Shown here piece after piece: positions 1 to 11,481 of a stretch of 64,000 nt of DNA. Under the pieces are notes generated by a model, which worked only from the letters and a program-made list of their open reading frames with translations, did no database searches and was not told the DNA's origin. Numbering within the stretch: position 1 is the stretch's first letter; every line of letters starts with the position of its first letter. A program made the position numbers and the translations under genes. The DNA is taken from contig JAIGNY010000800.1 in assembly GCA_020152595.1 (NCBI GenBank), positions 248,001 through 312,000 of the forward strand. The letters run 5' to 3'. Origin of the DNA: Chiridota heheva (lineage: Eukaryota; Echinodermata; Holothuroidea; Apodida; Chiridotidae).

Positions 1-290
1 AAATGGGCCACACCCACCTTAGCAACGTGGTAATTAGGTGTGGCAATTATCTTAAATCATCTTTAGAGTTTTTAGCAAAAGGGATCAACACATTTCGGTT
101 TGCTAACTATTCTGGGTACCTAATCAGATTTACAAAGCACACATGCCGTAAGCGCAATTTTCATTCACTATTTTGCCGTCATTCTGTATCTTATTTATTC
201 TTATTTTGCCGTCGCTCATGTATCTTTGTAAATGTTGAAAACATGTAAATGTTGAAAACATGTGAATGTTGAAAACATTTACAAAGATAG
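1..290 (+). repeat. Dispersed repeat R1, partial copy
   Basis: The sequence from the window start (GGCCACACCCACC) through TTTTTAGCAAAAGGGAT and TTTACAAAGCACAC matches two other places in the window: about 28,895-29,360 in the same orientation and about 52,080-52,520 in the opposite one. The order of shared blocks is the same in all three. This copy has lost the second half seen in the others. The 81-residue open frame here is not conserved between copies and is taken as chance. Family identity is unknown; no terminal inverted repeats were recognised. Confidence 0.7.
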
Positions 291-439
291 GTGCTAGTTC
301 ATTTATACATTTTATATATCATTATGAAAAAACTTATGAGGTATACGGCACCAAATTCAGCGTTAAAGAAAAGATTATCGAAAGGCTCGTCCCATTTAGA
401 TTAACAATGGCATTGAATGAAATAGATAATTCATTATGA

Positions 440-1240
440 AATACACGACATGAATTTGTACGCCGCAGATGGCCAATTTGCCTTTTTCGAAATTGTATTA
501 ACTGATCAACACATGGTTGCGGAAATTCAAATTTGAATCAATCTTAACACCTACATCTTGGCGGATTCGACCATTTTGAATCTATTGCCATTTACAAGAA
601 CATTTACAGGTCCATTCTGAACATTACATAACATGTTTGTGGAACCAATAAGCATAATCTTGGTTTTATCGACATTACTTCTTAGCTGCATGCAGCTATA
701 TGTACTGAGGTCATTCATAGCAACTTGTAGCGAAATGGTATATCTTGACAGCTTGATGGTTGTTGCAAGCAACATGAAATATCGTGTCATCTGCATATAT
801 CTACTTCAACATTATGAATTGACTTTGGTAGGTCATTAATGTACATAGAAAATAAAAATCCTTGGGATACCGATATCGATACTACTTGATAATGAAACTT
901 TTCTTGTAAGACACGTTTTGTTGTCGATTGGCAACATAAGATTTAAACCAGGAGAAAACGTTTGCCATACACCCAACAACTTGTAGCTTTACAAGCAGAA
1001 TTAAATGATTGACAGTATCGAAAGCTTTATGCAAATCAATTAATTAAAACAATAGTATTAACTTTCCCGTTATCTATATTTGTTTAACCAATCATCGACG
1101 AGTTTTAGCAGCGCCATACAGCAAGAATGCTTGGGGCTGAAAGCAGATTGATTTTCACAAATAATATTAGATCTGGTCAAATATGAATACAAATGATTAC
1201 AAACCGCCGTTTTCTAAAATCTTAGACAGAACTGGTAAAA
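440..1240 (-). pseudogene. LINE reverse transcriptase fragment (CR1/L2/Jockey-like), decayed
   Basis: Reading the minus strand from about 1,230 down to 440 gives the conserved blocks of a non-LTR reverse transcriptase in the right order, but spread over different frames. These are a QSAF...KHSC block, then KAFDTVNH (1,005-1,028), a WFKSY block, SQGFLFSMYINDLP (a degraded form of the PQGSVLGP..FxxYINDLP motif), the catalytic YADDT (783-797), and a downstream VDKTKIMLIG block. Several frameshifts and stops separate them, so it is a dead copy. The endonuclease and the 3' end are absent. The clade call rests on these motifs alone. Confidence 0.8.
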
Positions 1241-1363
1241 TAGAGATTGGTCGATAATTTAAAAACTTAAAGATGGGTATTGCATTTGCTTCTTTCCATA
1301 CACTAGGCACGTTTTTTTTTTGGACTTAGATAAATTAATAATTTTAGTGATAGATGGTACAAT

Positions 1364-1539
1364 CAGTGGCGTAGCTATGATTTCCATATTGGTTGAGCAA
1401 GTAACAGAAATAAACCGACAGGATACAAAATATGGCCCCTTCCGACAAACGGTACTAACTTTGAAGCGATAAATATGGAATATTGAGGAATATTGGTGGG
1501 GCGATCGCCCCCACTATTCACCATTTGGCTACGCCTGTG
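1364..1539. mobile_element. hAT-like MITE, family H1, with 8-bp target duplication
   Basis: The element is 176 bp. It starts CAGTGGCGTAGC and ends with the inverted GCTACGCCTGTG (10 of 12 positions pair). It is flanked by an exact 8-bp direct repeat, GGTACAAT, at 1,356-1,363 and 1,540-1,547. An 8-bp duplication with CAG-type ends is the hallmark of hAT transposition. It has no coding capacity. Interior blocks (GATTTCCATATTGG and ACCGACAGGATA) match the copy at 11,187-11,481 in the opposite orientation. Confidence 0.85.
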
Positions 1540-1559
1540 GGTACAATAATGTATTTTGC

Positions 1560-2930
1560 AACTGTTAAAGAGGGAGGCTCGTCTCAGTAAAATACGGTAA
1601 AAATGGGGGATACTTTATTTTGACGTCACTTCCGGTTTGTGGAGGCAAGATCCGATCCTCTGTCTGTTTGTACCACACAGTACAGCCAGACACTAGCATG
1701 TTGTGTGTGCAGAATTACATACACAGCGCATTACGTTACTGTGACGAGAAACTTATTTGTTTTTTTCAATGCTTTTTTGTCAGAAAGCGAAAGTGAAATT
1801 TTAGTATTATAATACAACAATGATAGTCACCAAATGAAAATTATTATAAAAAAAAAAGAAAGAAGATAAAAGCAAAAAGTCAAAATAAACGATTCTACCG
1901 GGGCTTAAACTCACGGCATGATTTGAAAAAAAAAAGATTTACTTGCGATGGCCGCAAGCACCTGGGCTATCTTGTATGGTGTTTAATAGGCGTTTTAAAT
2001 AACTATATACCTTGCAATATGAGACAACGAATCGCGCAGCAAAATTTCAACCAATCAAAAAATTTGAAAGAAATTCTAAATATTGTGCACTTATGACAAT
2101 ATCGCCTCTTTAATATTTCGCAGCTAATACCACCAGTACCAGCAGCTTTGTTGCGTGACATTTTGTCTATTTCCAAGGCAACAGAAAACTAGGTGACGTA
2201 AGGAATATCAAATGACGGATTATTACCATCCCTAACATTATCAGTAAGTAGCATCATTATGATTATTAATACCAGGGTTATCAGTGTCATTTTTTGGTAC
2301 AATAGACTTACGATAGAAGTACAGAAAATATTAAAATCGTTAGCTATGTCTGTTGCATTCCTTAGCTATGTTTGTCGCATTCCTTATTTCTTCTCCTTCA
2401 TGGAGAGTAATTGGCAGTGTGCTCTTTTTATTATGGTGATCGTTTTCAAAGATTTCCAGACATTGCGTGGGTTTTCAGTGAGGCTTTCAGTTGTTGTTTG
2501 TTGATGTTTTACGGCACTGCGAACGGTGTGGGCAAAGGGAGGGGGGGGGGGGTGGTGGGGGGACGAGCACTTCCACATGTGCCGCCAGAGCAGGTGCCTT
2601 TTTTGCACCATTTTCGTAGTGCAGGTGTCTTTTTTTTTTACTCTAAAAAAAAAAAAATATATACTAAATGTTTTTTTTTTTTTTTTTAGTAAAACAAATA
2701 GTCTTTTTATTTCTTCATCATTTTCGTAATGCAGGTCCAAAAAATAAGGTTTTACTTTGTACATTTTGTACTACTGATCCATTTTTACAATATTTTCGTT
2801 GAATACTCAAACTGCAGGTATCAAATTTGTATAATTTCCTACTGCAGTTACCAACAAATCTGTCATACTTCGGGTATGGTTTTCGGTTGGTGGCTGCATA
2901 CCCCTACCACTTTGAGTATGAAGTGCCCCT
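1560..2930. other. Intergenic or intronic stretch, no gene recognised
   Basis: I see no gene. It contains homopolymer runs (poly-A near 1,849; a G run at 2,540-2,550; poly-T at 2,629-2,638 and 2,670-2,686) and a short exact-type duplication of the TTGCATTCCTTAGCTATGT kind at 2,345-2,385. The open frames at 2,384-2,764 come from the low-complexity G/T runs. Confidence 0.5.
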
Positions 2931-2934
2931 TCCT

Positions 2935-3966
2935 CCCCCCTCCCTACCCGGGACCGCGACAGTCAAGAGTCAAATGTGCCAAGAGGGTGTTAGAAAACTA
3001 AGGTGCAAGAGGGAAGGAACAATAGGATGGTAGGATAGAAAAGGAAGGGAGTGTGGGTAAGGGTTAGATCAGGTGGAATAAGTTGCTATTGCGGAGGAAA
3101 GGGATGATGTCGGAGGACGGATTGCTCTTGAAGAGATCAGAAATGGAAGTGGGGCTGTAGAGGAGTGATCTGGAGTTCCTGAATAAGAAAACAGGTTAAG
3201 AGGATATGCTTGATCGAGAAATCAGTGTTGCAAGTAGCTAGGGCAGAAAGGTGTAGGAGAGCCGGAAAGGAGGAAGGAGAGACCGAGGCCGATGTGGGTG
3301 ACAACACGGCTCCCTACGATTGCGACTGTACAGAGGAGGGTTGGTCCCGACTTTGGGGTTGATAGGGTGATATTGTTCATTCCAGTAGTCTTGCCAGCAA
3401 TATAGTTTGTTTTAGCACGTCGGAGAGCACCAGTAACCTCATTACGCAGATCCTTTGCCACTCTTCTGGCTTTTTGCAAGTGATAATCTCGATCGTTCAA
3501 AAGGTTAACAATACCACTGTTAATCCAGGGACATGTATTTTTTCTTACTCGTATTTTTTTTTTTAACATTGGTGCATGTTGTCTAAGACACGTATAAATA
3601 GTGAATACAATTTTTTTTAGATACTTTATCAACATTGCCATTTCCAAATATTGTGCACCAGTTGATGCTTGAGAGGTATTGCAAACAGATATTCTCATTC
3701 AAATCTTTAAAATGTCTATAACTTATTATATTGTGCTCTTTATTGGTGGATGTTCTACCAATTACAGTAAATACAAGATAATTGCCACTAACCGATGATG
3801 TAAAAATCCCAGTTTCTGAATGCATTGCTTTATCGGAAGTGAAAATTAAATCGCCAACGACGACGAGTGAACACACAATTACAATGACGGGGTCGTCGCC
3901 TGCGTATTCGGTTATGACAGTAACAATGCTATCACGAAACGCTACATACGACCCGGACCAGAACAC
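2935..3966 (-). pseudogene. LINE fragment: endonuclease end, linker and 3' tail
   Basis: Two minus-strand frames (3,583-3,966 and 3,222-3,698) together read like the end of an apurinic-type LINE endonuclease followed by the linker to the RT. The first contains DLIFTSDKAMHSETGIF and SGNYLVF, the second a degraded form of the SDHxxV motif. They are followed by a YRHFKDLNE block and then IRVRKNTCPWINSGI...RDYHLQKARR. No RT follows. Instead the minus strand runs into a pyrimidine-rich 3' region that ends near 2,935 with CTCTTGGCACATTTGACTC, a tail shared with 26,600-27,440 and 59,170-59,220. This suggests an internal deletion, or two fragments joined. Confidence 0.7.
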
Positions 3967-4570
3967 AGGTACGACGTACGGACAGACATAACATCAACAA
4001 CCAAGTCAATGTCCACGGCCTTTGATAACCAGTTGTCACGGTACACTGGCGTGTTAGTACCCAACCCATGCTTAAACCCAGGGCCTCGTGGTCTGTAGAC
4101 AGGTATGATAACCGCCACACCACAGTGGGTAGATAATAAAAAAAATGATTATGTTGCTACTTTTATCAGTGACTCTAGTATAGTCAGTGACTAGTTGATG
4201 CTACTGAAAAAGATAATACTTCAACATGCAGTGTCGTCTCTGTAACGCGAAGGTAAATAGATTTAATTCGTGTTTTGATTGGTCGAAACGCAATGGTATA
4301 CAACTGTACAACGTGCACTTACATTGATAGGCCAATCAGAAACGTTTTGGAATCAAATTTACGGCGCCACATTTTAATCACGACAAAATCTTTCGTTATT
4401 GTATAGATTGAGTCATTACCATAGTGACTTGTATGGTAGTTACAGTTAAAGTCTCCTATTTGAATTAAATTCTTATTGTTGTAATCAATTACTACGACAT
4501 ACTATTCTAACGAAATTAATGAATCAGGGATCGATAGATTGCACATAAATAACACAACATAACAAGTTAA

Positions 4571-4830
4571 CGGGCTAAGAAAGGTTAGTCACCCCATAAA
4601 AAGCCCAAACTAACACCACCACCACACACAAAAAAAAAGTTAAGAACATATCAATATTGACTTTGAAATTATGAACAGAATTGGAGCTAAGTACCCACTC
4701 AGGCAAACCATTCCACTCATTAACAACTCTTTGCGAAAAGCTAAAACGCCGAATATCTATCCGTGAGAACTCTTTGGTCAACTTCAAACTGCTACCACGT
4801 GTCATATGAGGATTAGCTGAAACATTCAAG
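4571..4830 (-). pseudogene. LINE ORF2 C-terminus and 3' UTR fragment
   Basis: The minus-strand frame 4,829-4,575 reads RGSSLKLTKEFSRIDIRRF, SFSQRVVNEWNGLPEWV, then FKVNID. This is the usual C-terminal region of CR1/L2-type LINE polyproteins (...FSQRVVNEWNSLP...FKxxLD). It runs on into VVVVLVWAFYG, which also occurs at 25,862-25,985 on the plus strand, so the two are 3' ends of one family. The element is truncated on its 5' side. Confidence 0.8.
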
Positions 4831-5271
4831 AAATAACAGGAAGCTATATTCTATACATACTATAAATGATTTCAGGTGAGGGGATTTTTTTCTATGCACA
4901 AAGCTTCAATGTCACTATTTACGTTCAAAGCTGACCTAACAGAATGAAAATTCTCTTGGACATTAACACACCTCTACCATGACAATTTATATCTCACCTA
5001 TGCCAACTTTTAGCAAACTAACAGATATTGCTGAAATATTTTACAGGTCTCAGTAGTTATAATTGATAAAGCGCGAGACATTCTATATTCATTTTCCTTA
5101 AATTTCGTAAGCGTGCTGAAAATAAGCCGCACACGTATTTATACATCTTTTAACCAGAATTGGGATTAGAGCAGTGCATTTACAAAGTTGTGTTGGTCAA
5201 CATAGGCCCACTTAATGCGTCACAACCTTGTTTTTATTTGCACCTGTTCTGGTATATATGGGCTACCCTTC

Positions 5272-5558
5272 CAGTGGTGACGGCAAGTGTGTGTGTGTGT
5301 AGGGGAAGGAATCCTAAAATTGTCAAAACTTCGAAATGGTTTTGGTGTATAATTTGACATGATTTTTAAGCAATTTCTCTCCACCTTAAGCATGAAAAAC
5401 ATAGGGCTTCTCGGGTTTCGCCATGGGCCCCCACCAGAGGCCCTTAAGCGGGCTCCTGGACCCAACACCGTTGTGACACAGTAACACCATAGGTGGTACA
5501 CACTTATACATATAATTTCATTCATGCCCCCAATAAATTTGTTCTGGCAGCGCCACTG
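5272..5558. mobile_element. hAT-like MITE, family H1, second copy
   Basis: The element is 287 bp, starts CAGTGGTGACGG and ends GCAGCGCCACTG. Flanks are TACCCTTC (5,264-5,271) and TACCCTCG (5,559-5,566), an 8-bp duplication with two differences. The interior block of CCACCAGAGGCCCTTAAGCG type recurs in the copy at 11,187-11,481. A TG microsatellite lies inside. No coding capacity. Confidence 0.75.
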
Positions 5559-6142
5559 TACCCTCGCACAACTTCTGGTATGTGTTGGATACCTCGTAGG
5601 TGTTCTGATATGTGTGGGCTACCTGGATCAATTTTTGATACGTCAGTAAAATATCTTTGAAATACTAACACATGTCTGTCGAGTTGACATCGGCTAGCAT
5701 TACTTTCCTATCCATCATTTATTTTGCCACTAATGAAGCATGCAAAATATTTGGCAGTAATATCAGGGTTTTTTGCTAATAGTTGGCCTTTAAAGCAATG
5801 GAATTATTTTCACGTTTTTCTTTCTACCAGCAGGATAGGAAAGTATTCGCCATGGGGAGGAAGGGGAAGTGGGGGTAGTAGGTTTATCATTTGTCTCAAC
5901 AAAAATGTATAAGTCTCTAATCATGTTTTAAAAACTATCTGTAAAGGAGGGGGAGAGGGTCATAACAATATTGGTAACAATTGGCAACAATTCCCAAACA
6001 GAGGAAGAAAAATGTGGTTCCGATGCTAACTTTGGATTAGAAGCAAATTTTGTTAATCGTATACCTTTAAATGTTGTGTACTTACCCGTTTAGATTATTT
6101 ATCACACTGCAAGTTGTTATTTGTGTATATTCTGTTGCTTGT

Positions 6143-6721
6143 TTAAATAGATATTCCCATGGATTTTCATTTTTTTCATATATGATAGTGAAAATTTATA
6201 AAAACAAAGTGGTTAAAAAAGTATATTAATATCTTCTTCCGTTTAGAAGTTATAACAATTGAAGAGTAGAAAAACGTTCTTCAAAACACTTCGCACAGTA
6301 TGTCCTTCAGCTTGGTGATGTCATCAAGGCAAATCCAGCACAGTTCTTATGTATTTTTATTAATTTAATCACACTTTTTGTACGTTACAGCATTTTTCGT
6401 TCATTATAGAGATAGGGTGGAATATATAATTTACAAGAAATCTTTTTTTTTTCTTCTTGGTGTAGGCCTACATCATATTTTCAATGGAGAAAAAATCCAA
6501 ATCATTTTTAAAGAGATATAAAAAACGTTTTGTTGAAATTGTCTCTATGACATCACTGATGTTGGCAATCAGTCACTTTTGTCCAAATTCAAAAATATTT
6601 TAAAATTTCGAAACTTCTAAACGAAATAAGATATTAACATAGTTTTTTCACCACTATGTTTCGAAAAACATTCTCTATCATATATGAAATAAAATGAAAA
6701 TGCATGGGAATATTCCTTTAA
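6143..6721. mobile_element. TTAA-flanked palindromic MITE, family T, subfamily A
   Basis: The element is about 579 bp counting the TTAA tetranucleotides at 6,143-6,146 and 6,718-6,721. Each end has an inverted arm of roughly 130-150 bp. The left arm reads ATATTCCCATGGATTTTCAT ... TTCCGTTTAGAAGTTATA; the right arm carries the complement, ending GCATGGGAATATTCC. The same structure recurs at 63,252-63,833. TTAA flanks are typical of piggyBac-class insertion, but the ends (AGGAATATT) are not the usual CCC, so the superfamily is open. Confidence 0.8.
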
Positions 6722-6829
6722 GTATTAAGGTTTTTGGCTTGAGCTATTATAAGCCACAATCACAACAACCAATGAAAAATTGTATATGGCTCCGCCTGTA
6801 TGAATAATGATGAAGTTAACAACTCTACA

Positions 6830-7515
6830 TTCTAGGGGATCCTGTATCATCCTTGCTTTTATCAATAGCATTATACCAAGTTTGATTTAAATCTGACATG
6901 GGTTTGTGGAAATATGACCATAAACAGGAATTTACAGTTAGTCCTGCCTTCTCACTAATATTCATGGCACCAACACCAAAAACAACTGGGATTAGCTGCA
7001 GACCACAACACACCCATATACCAAGTATGGTATAAATCAAACTTATTGATCTTGAGATATCGTGTTTACAAGCTTGTTAACATAATTTTCCATTAAGCCC
7101 GCCTACTAATTAATATTAATCATATCAGCACCAAAAACAATAGGGATCATCTACAGACCACAACACCTCACGATTATTGGAATATTGTGTTTACAAGCTT
7201 CTTAACATAATTTTACATCTAGCCCCTCCTACTAATTAATATTTATGACATCAGCACTAAAATCAATAGGGCTCATCTACAAACAAGAGCATATCTATAT
7301 ACCAAGTATGACATGAATCCACCTCATGGTTCTTGGAATATTGTGTTTACAAGCTTTTTAACATAATTTTACATCTAGCCCCTCCTACTAATTAATATTT
7401 ATGACATCAACACTAAAATCAATAGGGCTCATCTACAAACAACAGCACATACATATACCAAGTATGACATAAATCTACAATACGGTTGTTGAGATATCGT
7501 GTTTACAAGCTTTTG
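6830..7515 (-). repeat. Array of about 150-bp dispersed-repeat units (family V)
   Basis: Roughly four to five units, each with TTGTGTTTACAAGCTT, then ACTAATTAATATTTATGACAT, then CTCATCTACAAAC and ATACCAAGTATGACAT. The nearest two units (about 7,180-7,345 and 7,345-7,500) are almost identical. In reverse complement the unit contains the core GATATCTCAA...TGGATTT...CATATTTGGTA seen in the plus-strand array at 61,336-62,330. The array ends exactly where the microsatellite begins. Confidence 0.75.
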
Positions 7516-8345
7516 TCACATACATACATACATACATACATACATACGTACGTACGTACGTACCTACGTACTTTGTACGCACGCACGCACGCACACACAT
7601 ACATACATACATACATACATACACATGCATGCATACATACATACATACATACATACATACACACATACATACATACATACATACATACATACGTACCTAC
7701 GTACCTACGTACTTTGTACGCACGCACGCACGCACGCACGCACACACACATACATACATACATACATACATACATACATACATACATACATACATGCATG
7801 CATGCATGCATGCATACATACATACATACATACATACATACCGACCGACCGACCGACCGACCTACATACATACATACATACATACATACATACATGCATG
7901 CATGCATACATACATACATACATACATACATACATACATACATACATACACATACATACATACATACATACATACATACATACATACATACATACATGCA
8001 TATGCATACATACATACATACATACATACATACATACATACATACATACACATGACCTACCTACCTACCTACATACATACATACATACATACATACATAC
8101 ATACATACATACATACATACATACATACATACATACATACATACATACATACATACATACATACATACATACATACATACATACATACATACATACATAC
8201 ATACATACATACATACATACATACATACATACATACATACATACATACATACATACATACATACATACATACATACATACATACATACATACATACATAC
8301 ATACATACATACATACATACATACATACATACATACATACATACA
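7516..8345. repeat. Compound tetranucleotide microsatellite (CATA)n with variant blocks
   Basis: About 830 bp of 4-bp repeats. The main motif is CATA. Phase-matched blocks carry point variants that were themselves expanded: CGTA, CGCA, TGCA, CCGA and CCTA. The last 275 bp (8,068-8,343) is essentially pure. The long six-frame open readings (HTYI, MYVC repeats) follow only from the lack of stop codons in the motif. Confidence 0.97.
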
Positions 8346-10004
8346 CTTATCTCGAGGTCCATTTCCTGTACAGGTTGAGAATTGAAGAGCAGCCTTTAAA
8401 AAGGGGTTGGACTATAAATAGCATTGTGTGTTTAGGCTTACTTAAAGGAACACTAGACCCAAAAGTGATGGCATATTTTTAGGGGTCCCAATATATTCGA
8501 ATGCGTATCTAGAATGCAACGGTATACATGTATAGCAATTTTCTGGTCAATGTGAATATTTAAGTGACCTTTGCCTTCACGTCGTCTGTCAGTCTGTGGG
8601 CTTATCATGGCGTGAAATTGATCGATCTGTTGTGGGTAAAAAATTCCTCAGATTTCGGAAGTATTCCTTAGAAAATGTGACATTTTCACCCTAAACCTCC
8701 GAATTTATTTATTTATTTATTTTTTGAGGAAGGGAGGGGATTAGCTTGGATTCGGATTTTTTTGTATATTTTTTTCCCTCCTCCTCTCCCCTGCAAAAGT
8801 CTAGCTACGCCACTACAAACATTTATGCCTTTCTGGGAATTTCTGGGAATTTTCGGGTAGTCCCGTAAGCCTATGTTCACAGATTCCTTCATGGCTTAAT
8901 GAAGTGTTTTGGACAGCGAGCTGATTAATCTCGGAAAGGCTAGTCGAATCGATTCCGTGCAAGATTTTATTCAATATGAAGTGTAAGCTTTACGGCTACT
9001 GCATGCATCTTGCGCCAGAGATAATTGAGGGGCAGTCTTCTCATGTACACGCCAACACTGCCCAAGATCTGAAGTATATTCACTGGAATACCTAATGAGA
9101 GAGCTTGCGTCAGTCACGGGGTTCTGTCTTTTTGATAAGACGGGTGCTGACTGTATGAGGCTCACCTACTTCTCAGTCAATAATTGGATCAAGTTGTTCT
9201 AAGACTAGAATCAGAATTTTACGATATTCTTTCTGGAAGATAGGAAACGTGACACATTGATCGGAATACCATAAGGTCTGCCGGTGTCTCAGCTTTTGGA
9301 AACATTCTGAAAAGAGATGAAAATCGAACAAGCCAACACATGTAAAAAGTCTTTCAACTTCAAATTTGTTAAGAAGCGGAGTGAAGGAGAACTTTCTCTG
9401 AAATAATTTTCGATAATCAAACTGATCAACTGAGTTGCATGCCGTCTGGCAATCGTGTTACTTATAACCAAATGACTGTTAAAAATGATCTTCACTCTCG
9501 GTCTCACTCATACAAAATTTCAAATAATAAATATTTATAAATATCCATTCTAAATCTTGCCTGACAATGACATTGTTCTGGATGACTTTTCATATTTTTC
9601 ATTGTATAATAGGCCTATTATATTGTTATTTCATTTTACCTAACTCAAAACTATACCCGGCAATATAGTAAGTGCAATATTATCTGTATGGTTTTACATT
9701 CAAATTATGTATTATAAACTAAATTATATTTTCTTTGTAACAAATATTTAGAATCTTAAAAATGTTTAATTTACAAGCACCCCACCCCCGCCAGGTACCC
9801 AATTTAGTAAAGAAACTACGTCATTATCATATTCCATTTCATCTTATCTTCAATTTTTAGTTCCATCTCATGTGTGTAGAAATAACTGGTGTAGACAGTC
9901 AGTGTATATAAGGTCTGAAGGTTGGCGCCCTTACATTTTTTACTATTGGATTATTGTTAACTAACTGAATTTTATTTATGCAAACTTCTTTTACGTGGTA
10001 AATA
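8346..10004. other. No gene recognised; short repeat remnants
   Basis: A block near 8,580-8,690 (GGCTTATCATGGCG, TTCCTCAGATTTC, TTCCTTAGAAAATGTGA) resembles 15,590-15,760. A lone inverted H1 end, CTAGCTACGCCACTAC, sits at about 8,803-8,818. A minus-strand frame at 8,971-9,165 (64 codons) and another at 9,289-9,507 have no recognisable domain. The rest appears to be unique AT-rich DNA. Confidence 0.5.
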
Positions 10005-10492
10005 CAGTCCGGTAGCATGCCTATTAATAGGAATATTTATAGCACACGAGAATATTGAAGTAATGCAGCCATATTGTTTAAATGTTGCGATAAAATGTTA
10101 TAGTTTCTAATTTATGTATTTAAAATATTAAAAAATCATTGTGTTAAAAAACATTTGAATTTTCAAAATGGCCGTTTCGCGCCTAAAAGTCTAGCTCTAT
10201 TGTCTATTTTATCTAATATTTCGAAAACGGCGTGGTGAACATATCAAATGGGTGTAGAAAAGTTGTAGCCATGACAGTAATGAAGGTATTTTTATTAGTT
10301 TTAAGTTTCCACTAGCAAAGATATTTTTTCCAGACGTATTTAAAATTTTTAAAATGTAATATTGCATGAGGCTTTAACGTTAGGATAGCAAAGGATCATG
10401 GGAGATATCACAAAATAGCGGTTTGCATGTAGCGAAATGTTCCCATTAATAGGAACATATATGTTTCCATTAATAGGCATGCTACCGGACTG
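10005..10492. mobile_element. 488-bp MITE with 24-bp perfect TIRs
   Basis: The left end begins CAGTCCGGTAGCATGCC and the right end is its exact inverse; 24 bp match without a mismatch, ending in TATTAAT. Directly outside both ends is AAATA (10,000-10,004 and 10,493-10,497), a candidate 5-bp target duplication. A second internal ATTAATAGGAACATA block lies beside the right end. No transposase; superfamily not assigned. Confidence 0.85.
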
Positions 10493-10535
10493 AAATATAA
10501 CTTACCATACTACAATCTTTATCATTCTTTTAATT

Positions 10536-10790
10536 CTTGCGTAGCGAATCCATTGCTTTTAAGCCACAAAGTATAAGGACAAATGGAATGGAACACATAA
10601 AGACTTTGAGGAATGTAAGGACAGAAGGAGGTGACGTCACAACAGTTTCTATTCAAATTTTGGCAGAAAGCTCAGCTTGGATATTTCCTCAACGGCTAAG
10701 GTTCTCTAATGTTTTCTTCACTTTCATTCTATTTAAGTCCTCCTTGCTATAAAATAGATTTGCTTGACCACGTACTGAAATTATAAGTCT
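10536..10790. mobile_element. MITE fragment, family C
   Basis: AACACATAAAGACTTTGAGG, GTGACGTCACAACAGTTTCT, then TCTTCACTTTCATTCTATTT and CTTGACCAC occur in the same order as in the right half of the element at 33,522-34,826. The left arm is missing. No coding capacity. Confidence 0.65.
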
Positions 10791-10835
10791 ACTGGAATAT
10801 AAAAAGTGAAACAAATCTAATTGACTGCTTTTTAC

Positions 10836-11083
10836 ACGCACGTTAAAAAGAAAAAGTCAAATTTGACCATGACATGGTCAATATGCACCGATCTTTTACA
10901 GCTCCCTGATCTTATTAAGGTCAAAATTGAACAACAAATTATCATGGTAAAATTTAATCCTATTTTGTTCAACTTTGACCATATTATGGTTTAATTTTTT
11001 GTTCAATTTTGACCTTAATTAGATCGGTGTATAATTAACCATGTCATAGTCAAATGTGACCATTCCTTTTTCAGAGTACGTTG
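10836..11083. mobile_element. Palindromic fold-back element, about 245 bp
   Basis: The left half (AAAAAGTCAAATTTGACC, ATGACATGGTCAA, CACCGATC, then AAGGTCAAAATTGAAC) is mirrored in the right half (GATCGGTGTATAATT, AACCATGTCATAGTC, TGTGACCATTCC). Arms run nearly to the centre near 10,955, so a transcript would fold into one long hairpin. Target duplication not identified. Confidence 0.75.
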
Positions 11084-11186
11084 CGGTAATAATAATAATA
11101 ATATAAAAAGGCGCGTGTCCCCACTTTTTCGAGAAAAAAATGACAAAAGTGCCCCTCTTTAACATTTTCAAACTGGGGGACATATG

Positions 11187-11481
11187 CAGTGGCGTAACCA
11201 GAGGGTGGGGGAGGGGGTGCGATCGCCTTAATGTTTTAATCCGTCGGTTCAGATTTTAATCCGTCGGGTCCGATTGGTACCGTCGGTACAACAAGCCTTG
11301 ACATTCCAGGTGCTTATTATGACCCCACCAGGGGCCCTTGAGCGGGCCCCTGGACCCACGCCTACAAAGCGAGCGCTCGAAATGACACCTTCAGTGTCAC
11401 CTCAATTACACCACTAAATATCTTGTCGGTTAAATTCAATTATCCGCCCCCACCAATATGAAAATCCTGGCTACGCCACTG
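11187..11481. mobile_element. hAT-like MITE, family H1, third copy
   Basis: The element is 295 bp, begins CAGTGGCGTAACC and ends CTGGCTACGCCACTG. Flanks GACATATG and GATATG can be read as an 8-bp duplication in which the right side lost two bases. In reverse complement the interior begins ATTTTCATATTGGTGG, then ACCGACAAGATA, matching the copy at 1,364-1,539. Confidence 0.75.

Noticed and set aside
2384..2764. 126-codon minus-strand frame
   Set aside because: It spans poly-A/T and G runs (KKKKK, FFFFF, PPPPP) and is low-complexity.
3782..3991. Plus-strand frame over the LINE endonuclease fragment
   Set aside because: It lies antisense to a recognisable minus-strand LINE reading.
7475..8482. 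HTYI/MYVC-repeat frames of 60-330 codons
   Set aside because: By-products of the CATA tetranucleotide repeat, which lacks stop codons in most frames.
8971..9165. 64-codon minus-strand frame with mixed composition
   Set aside because: No domain, splice signals or repeat support; too short to claim.
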